NCBI GenBank assembly: GCA_022606425.2
Contig: JAHDVF020000875.1
Location: forward strand, 558,001-622,000
DNA from: Lepidostoma basale
Taxonomy: Eukaryota; Arthropoda; Insecta; Trichoptera; Lepidostomatidae
Reading direction: 5' to 3'
DNA: 64,000 nt
Below are positions 49,301 through 58,300 of this stretch, in pieces (position 1 is the first letter of the stretch; the number at the start of each line of letters is the position of its first letter). The position numbers were made by a program, and so were the translations under genes. The notes beneath the pieces are model-generated. The model did no database searches. It worked only from the letters and a program-made list of their open reading frames with translations, and was not told where the DNA came from.

Positions 49301-52300
49301 CTGCACTTAATTATAAAAGGAAACTAAATTGAATTAGGTTCACAAGAGTATGAGGGAAAACTATTACCAAGTAACTTAAAAAATTATGCAATCTAATAAT
49401 ATTCATGCATCCTCATAAATATTTGGCCATTTTAAAAAAATCTTTTTATCAAAATGCCGTATTATTTATTTTTGTTTGAGTATTTATTTAACACAGGGTA
49501 TACCCAGATGTCCGTTCCCATACTCATTCACTGATAATGATATCATATTCAAATACATTTAAATTTAAGTCAAAGTCTGTTAAACTCTCGCTATCAATTG
49601 GTTTAGTTTCTTATCCCAACATAAGTCAAGTTGATAAATAGTTTTGTTTTTATGTTTAGTTTCATTCTTATCAAATACTGATTTCCGGATGGTCCCTATC
49701 AGACATTTCCTTTTCCACTATTTTTGAATATTATCATTATTTTGTTGAATCGCTCTTTACATCATTACAGCGCGAGCCAAATCCTTGTAAGGGGTAAAGC
49801 TATCATATTTATTCTCGTGACATGATATAGGTAGCTAATCTATCGCCATTTTATTGTCACGTGAATTCTACACCTGACCAAGGACAGTGTGACAATCACA
49901 CTGCCATCGTCAGGAATCGACCTTCGATGTGTCAGTAAAAGCACTTACCACTCGGCCACGAAGGTCGAATTCTCTATAGCAGTTCTGTTATTTCGTATAA
50001 TTTTTCTTTAATTCCTGGTCTGGTGGGTTGTCCAACCTCAGTTTGTGTCTGCAAGGGTTGCTCATCTCATTACCACCCGCCCACCATCAATTTAAAATCT
50101 TATTTATGGTGATTGGTAAATCTGAACAATGTGGAATACATGGCAATTACGTATACATTCACGGCTTGTATTTTATGATGTGAATTTGTGCAAACTAATT
50201 AACCATGACGCCTTTTCCTCAACATTTATACATTGTGCTGTGCGAGGTGCCTATTGGTGGGGATGAGGATTCGCGGGGGCGAAAAGAGAAGGATGGAGTG
50301 CCACTATGTCGATTTTTATAAATATACTTGCTCTATTATTACTATTATCATTCTCCAGAATAAAGCAATGAGAATAATTTTAAGGAGAAGCAGATATACC
50401 AGGATTAAAGTGATGCTGAAAGAACTAAAAATTACGTCATTTAAATAAACAATTACATACAACGTTTTATTACTAATACACAAAATTGTTAATGGGCACA
50501 CCTCCCAAGAATTTTTAAGGAAGATAAAAAGTAACCAACATGAACATCAATATGAAACAAGAAAGAAAAATAAACTAAGGCTCCCATTCAGAAAAAAAAA
50601 CAAATCTCAGAAATTCCCTTATGTATTTAAAATTTATAGATAAAAATTAAAGATATACTGGAGGATGTCAATAGTGTGCAGAACATAATAAATTTAGAAT
50701 AGAATTAAATAAATATGTAAACAAAATGTAACCTTATATTGATGTGTATGTAGATATAATAATTGAATGTTTATTTGTTTTTATTAGAACATGTGTACAT
50801 AAATAAAAATATTGTCTGTCTTCCTTTGCTTAGAATTAAAATCATTTTTTATTAATTGTAATAATTTTAACCATTCTGAGTTTACAAATTTGCACCAATA
50901 CTGTGCTTTAAACGATAATTTTTGTCTCTTGTTGAATATTTTTTTCAGCCTAGAGGGCACACTCATACGAACGTTATTTTAATTTATATAAATAGAAAAA
51001 GAAGATTAAAACTACATTCTAAACATTCCCGGCTTTAATAAGAAGTAACTATACAATTTTCAGCTAAATCTGTCAAGTAGTTTTTGAGCCTATAGGACAC
51101 ACATATAGGAACATTGTTTTATTTATTTTATATAAATATATTAAAGTCCGTCACTGGTGTCTATCATGGCTATCAAATGTATCTCGCTAAACTGTAACTG
51201 TCCAATACATAATACAAGTTTATTCCAAAAAATAATAAAGCATTTTGAAATCTTCTTCTCTTCTTCTCCCGATGTCATGTTAGGTTCCCCTGACCTTGAC
51301 TATCACTTAAGATTAGGCATCTCTGTCCCTGGCAACTCGAAATAGCTCCTTAATTTTTTATGCCAGTCTAGTCCGATATGTCGTGAAGCCAGGAGATTCT
51401 CCTCCTGCCAAGACCTCGTCGACCCTCTATTTTACCCTCAATAATCAGGTCTTGTAATTCATATTGTTCTCCCCTAAGCGCATGACCCAAATATGACACC
51501 TTACGGGCTTTAACCGCCCTACCTTTGGATTATTTTCCGAGAAACGTGCAAAAAAAAGCAAGTTTTTTTATTAATGAAATTTAATTATATGTTAATTTAA
51601 TTTTTTTAATTACGAAACGTCAAATACTCGACCACACACTTCGCCTGCCCCTTGTAAAACTATCATATTTATGAAGACTTGTACTCGAGTGTTGTTGGCA
51701 CACGCACATATCCCTAACAGTTTGTACATTTTAGGTACATTACTTTTTCTCAAGCGCGTACGTGATACGGGATAGCGCAGAATGGTACAGTCACAGTGAA
51801 CGTATCATGTACGTTCAAATACGTAGGGTGGTTAATGTTGGTCAACCAACCTCAGTCAAAACTGGCAGCACTGGCTCTTTGCAATAAGCAACATATTTAT
51901 TAGTCGTATTGTGATTTATGTCGAGAAATATTTCAATCTACCTCTTTCTTATTAATAAAAGTATCGAAGAAGCAAAAATGGTTTTACGATTAAAGAATTT
52001 CACCTCTATCGTCATTAGTATCTTTAGTTGTGCGTAATTATTCAGGAAAATAAACCGCACCGACCTCAACACATAATGATTATTTTTAAAACACAATCCA
52101 CCATTCCTTGATAAGAATACTACGGTTGTTTTTGTAACAGAATTCTTGCAGTTTATAACAGATTTTTCAGTTGGCACAAGAATTATTGTCATTGCTGAGG
52201 ATTAGCGTGGATGCTTATTCTAAGAGAGAAATGTACTATCGGAATGTAATTATTGCTTGTAAAATGCTAACATTATTGTGCTTCTATTATTATTATTGCT

Positions 52301-55300
52301 ATTCTTCCTCTCTACATTCCTTCCTGATATCGGCATTTAAATTCTGTCATCCATTGTTTTACAACACATACCTCCAAGGAATCTCATCTCTACTGAATTT
52401 ATTCTGCTCTTATCTTTCTATTGCCAGTTGCTGACGGGGTATCTTCAATTGTCAGCACATATTTTTTTAAATTTTATTTTATTTTTACTTGTAAGATTAA
52501 CTTGAGAGAGTAGTCAAACTGATGAACATGATAAATTCTTTGATCTTTAAAATCAATGTAAATGGTTAATTCTCTTATTTATATGGAAAAGATGGATGAC
52601 AGTAGAATACCTTTGTGGTCGAGTGATAAGTGGTTTGATTGCCACCCTGAAGGTCCCGGGTTCGATTCCCGGCATGGCAGTGTGATTGTCACACTGTCTT
52701 TGGTCTGGTGCAGAATTCACACGACAATAACATCTATCACATGTCATGAGAATCAAAATAAGAGCTATACACTACATGGATTTGGCTTGCGCTGTAATGA
52801 TGTAATGAGCGATTCAACATAATAATAATAATAATAATTGCAGTAGAAATGATATCCCTTAGACGAATGTGTGATGAATTTATATTTGATAGAGTGTCAT
52901 ATGCAAATATAATACATAAAGTGAAAGCAGTGTAAATGAAATTGTTACGAACAAAATAATGGTCATTAAGACGGCTTAGACACATGAAAATAATTAATGA
53001 TGATAGAATGATAAAGAAAGTAAATGGTAATGATGAAAATGGAACAAGAAATCATGAAAGTACCTGGGTCAAGGTTGTTCTCGTAAGGAAAGAGGGAGAG
53101 TTGTTATGGAATAATGAATTATTTGTGATTGTGAGCTAAAAATTAAATGAAACCTGTTTTCTCACAGGCCTCCATGGACCTCCCCCCGGACAAGGCCAAA
53201 CTGCTGCGGAGCTACGACAACGAGAAGAAATGGGAGATCATCTGCGACCAGGACATGGTGCAGGCTAAGGACTCGCCGGCACACTATCTCGGCAAGCTCC
53301 GCACCTACCTCGACCCCAAGGCTTCCCGCAGCCACCGGGTGAGTTGGAGTCCTTCTATTTCAGCAAGCTAATATTCTGTCGGCTTATTCTCATCTATTGA
53401 ATAAGTAATACTAATGAAGATGTATATTTTCTGGAAGTTTTATTATAGTTTATGGAAATTAAATTTTTCGCCTTTCTAAGGTATTATCAAATGCAGTTTG
53501 TACAAATGCACATTTGATAATGCCTTGAAAAGATGGAACATTTTATTCACACAAACCAATATATAATAAAGCTTCTAGAAAACAGGCATTTTCGGCAATA
53601 CAAAATATTTAATATAGAGTTTTATATCATTGTTCAAGAAACAATAAATAGAATTACAAAGATGTATATATTTATTGTCAAATCTTACATTAACATTTTC
53701 TTCCCCTGTTGCTCTCACAAACCAAAGATATTGCTGGCCATAATGCAGGTAAACTATTTGAATATTTTAGCTATTTTATTTTATCATTATTAGTATTTAT
53801 ATTTTAATCTGTAAACGAGTGTTGCCAATTGTAATTGTCTGATTTAATCAACTTGCTAAAGTGTGATATAATAATGTTCGCTGAGTTTTCAGTTTTTGGC
53901 ATAAATTACTTTGACATCTTCGTTCCCACACTTTACATGATTTATTCCTTTGTTAAAGCATCGCAGAGATCATTATTTATTTATTCATTCACACTTAAAA
54001 AACATTACCGCCATCTTAGCATATTTATGGTAAAATATAATCCATCAAAATGCATAATGTGAAACTGAACTTCAAACATACATAATGCATCATTTTTCTT
54101 TACAAACATAAATGGCAAATGTTACCGTTTTATATTTTATTCACATCATCCTATCATCTAGTCATATATCCATTTTATATGCTACACTAAAAAGTAGGTC
54201 TTGAAATTTGGTCATATCAATTGCTACAAAAACTGTGTATTTACAAACTAAAAAAAAGGGGCCTGAAATATGCTTTGCGGATAAAAATTAATATTTATGT
54301 ATCATAATTTATAATCAATCTTATAGTTTTTTTTCAATTGGTAGAAGTTCATTTTGTTTAATTTAAAAAATATATAAGTCTTAGGTAGTCTTCCATCCAC
54401 CTGGAAGAGATGGAGGGACAGTTGGACCTCATCTTCTCAGAAGACACAATTTCTATGTCACAGAACATCAAATCTATTAAAAGAAGAAGAAAAAATATGT
54501 GTGTAGATTGGCACGGTTAATATAAATATACTAGCTGACCCGGCAACGCTTCGCTATTGCTAAATTCGAGTACATAAATAAACCCAATATATATTAAACA
54601 AATACAATTAAAGTTCAATAACAATTTGTTTATTTATTGGATTAAATGCCATGTGTATGGATGCAAAAATGTGTGTCTATATCTTTAAAACAAAGTTTCA
54701 ATCCAAGCAAACTCGCTGTGAATTATAAACTTGAATACATATTACTAATGTAATTGAAAAACTATTTTTTGAATATTTTATATGAAATTTAATAATCAAA
54801 TAAACAATATTATATCACATTTGCAGAAAACATTCATTATATTAAAGAAACAAAACTCTTGATTTTGTTGTCCATGAAATTCACATCAGAGCCAATAAAG
54901 TAAGTTTCTACGATCGTGATTTCGGCACTGCGAGTCCGCTGGCGTGGAATAGTAATATAGATGATAATACTACAAAAGCCTCCCTTCCCGACTTCCACAA
55001 CTGTATCCCTCGCCGCTCTGCGCCATTGACCTCCTGCCACTCGTTTAATGTCATCAGACCATCTTGCTTGTGATCTGCCAGAATTTGTGTAGCTGTTTCT
55101 CTTTCGCCACTCCAGGCCAGAAGATCTTATCACCCGTTGTCCTTGCTTTATGACCGATCCCATTCCATTTAAACATTAGTCGCTGCATCGGCAACTTTGG
55201 TCCGATCCTTGATTCATCAATTTTGGGCCCTGGAATTAAAAAAAAAAAATTTGAATTGCCATAAGGCGGACACCGAAGAGGCAAAATTTAAATTTCCATA

Positions 55301-58300
55301 CAATGAATGAATTACAACTGTTTTTCACTTGTTTGCTGAAGATATTCTTCATATAAAAGGCAGTTCATGCTATATGCATAATAATAATTAGGTTAATTTG
55401 TCAAATTAACTAACTAACTAACTAACCATCACGCCGTCTCCCCGAAAGTGTAAGCAGAGAGAATGGACTGTCACACTTTTACTGATGCGGCACTCCATCC
55501 TTCTCTTTTCGCCCCGCGGGAGGCGCGGTGTGATGGGTTGCGAACCTCATCGCCACCAATAGGCATCTCCCGCGCACACTTCGATCGTCCAACACCCACA
55601 AAATAAATCTAAAACAAATAATATAAAATACAATGATATAAAATAAAATAACAAAATAAAAATAATTTTACACAAAATGTTCTTTTTAGACGGTGCACAT
55701 ATTGTCTATTTAATTTATAATATGTTCCACGTATCCACTGTTTTTTAATTTAGCACATAATGTAATAACACATAATGTTTTTTTCGATGTTGCACATGTT
55801 GACTTGGACAATCCGGACTTTTGTGTTTATTTAATTTATGTCACACGTATCCACCATTTTTTAAATTATCTGTAATAAGGCACTTAACCAGCAAGAACTT
55901 AAAAATAATATTGAAGAAATTATTCAAATTGTTATTGGAACAAATGAAAAATTTATTTCTACACCTGTCAAAATTCTTTACAAAAACGATAAAACAAATA
56001 AAACCTTTTAATCTGATTAATTTGATTAATTTGTCAAATTAATTAAACTAATCAGATTTTAAAGGTTGGTCATGCTAGAAGTCGGAGGAATCGACATGCG
56101 TGTATGACTCGTTGTATGAATGTGGAGGAAGCTAGAGAGGTTTGCCAGGATAGAGTAGTGTTATGGTCCATTCTCTCTGCCTACCCCTGTGGGGAAACGG
56201 CGTGATGGTTTGTTTGTTTGTTTAATTTGTATAATCGCCGTTTTCGTGAATAGCTCACCTCAAGGGCGCTTTGACATTGTTTTTAGTCATGAAAGGTGCA
56301 TGTGACAACAGCGAAATCACGATCGTAGAAACTTACTTTATTGGCTCTGATGTGAATTTCATGGACAACAAAATCAAGAATTTTGTTTCTCTAAACATAT
56401 GAATGTTTTGTGCAAATGCGATATAATATTGTTTATTGATATACAGACAACCGTTGTTAACATTTTATGCGATAATTTGAAAAGGTGGGTTTTTAGGTGA
56501 TATTTAAAGTCTGTCGGATTGTCAATGCATCTGAGGCGTGCAGGAAGCATATTTCAGGCGGACGAACCTGCTACTATGAAAGCCCGAGCAACACAAAATT
56601 CAGATATGTAGGTGGCACGTTTGGGAATGTGCTTAATTATTGTCTATAAACTGTAAATTTAAAAACCTTACCTGAAATTAATAATGGAATTTTCATATAT
56701 GAATGAAAACTACTAAAAGTAGCTTAGGTGTAATGTAAAAATTACTTTTAAGTTGATCAGATTGAAGTTTTTGGTTCGACATCATTATCAAATCATTAGG
56801 GAGTTTATTAAATTCTGTAGAGGCTATAAATTGTAAGGATTTTACACCGAATCTAGTTGAACGCAATGCTTCTTATTCTGTGAGCGCGTATCATGTTGGT
56901 GTACGTCCGTATTGAATATTGGTCGAGTATTAGAGTGCGTTGATGACTTTATTATTTGTAGTATAGTTTTAGTGATCTCTAATTTTGGATGGATTTGAAA
57001 TGGAATTATTTTCGTCTGAGAATATAGGGCCCTTACATGAGTGTACCACGGTAGACGGAAAATATTTCTAACAGCCCGATTTTGGATCACCTGAATCTCA
57101 GTAGCTTTCTTTATTGTAATAAAGCCCCAAATACAGGAAAGGTAAGACAGATGAGAATGTATCATGGAGTAGTAAACATAAATTGTCTATATTCTTACGC
57201 ATATATCGAGGTGTGGGATCCATCCTCTGGACATGCGAACTCCAGTATCTTCTGCGTTGTTTTCCCCATCCTCTGCACATGCGCAATCCATTATCTTCTG
57301 CGTTGTCTTCCCCATCCTCAAGCAAATGAAATAACCTGAAATCAATTAAATTATCTTTGAATATTTTAAATCTCAGCATAATGTAGAATTTAATGGCCAA
57401 AAATGGAATATTACTGGACTCTTCCAACTGAGGCAGCTAATGCTGCATATAAGGATATGTTTACCTATCACAGCATTTGTTTTCAGAGAAAAACTAAAAC
57501 AGCTGAAGTAACTCATAGTGTATTTGGGTATGTGTGCTGCTGGAATTACTCAGTGGAATGGAAAATAAAGAAGAATTGCAACATGCAGATGCACCAATAT
57601 GGCTCATTATCAAAATAATTTCAATCCCAATACAAAAATATCCCCATTAGACCAGTGGTCTCTCACACCAGGCTCCTCTAGTGAATTATTTTATCAAAAC
57701 TTAATATCTTATCCCAAAGATATAGATTTTCGCCCTGCCAGAATAGTTTTACATTAAAATAACATTATTAAAATAGATTATACCAATTAACTAATTATTA
57801 CACAACGAAACGTCATAACCTAAAATGGCACGTAAGTAAAACGAATAAATTGATATTGTATATCATTAGAACTTTCTTATCGTTGCTGTGGTAATTTTAA
57901 TATTTCCCTGACCAAAGTACGCGTATAAAGAACACCTTTATGTTTATTTTAGATACATTACCTGAACGGCAAAAATAACTACCAAAAACTATGCTAATAA
58001 ATGGAGTTACGATTGTGCTAAAGAAATAACAACCTTTTTACAAAAGCATTCAAATAGCGCTAAGTCCAACGATCGTGAATGGTCAGCATTACACATCAAG
58101 AAGGTCCATTCTTCAAATAATCTCCCTAATTTATAGATCTCGTAGATCCCTAGGTTATATGGCCTATCCAAACTTCATAAAACAAACACCCCCCTATCAG
58201 ACCAGTGGTACATAAATTGTCTATATTATTATGTAACAAATTAAACCAATTAATCCAATGTAAACCTGTACATACCATTCCAAATTAGTTCATAAAGATA

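Noticed and set aside
52608..52690. Functional tRNA gene
   Set aside because: The B box is good but the head does not fold into a full cloverleaf with an anticodon arm, and the sequence runs on into a SINE body shared with three other copies.
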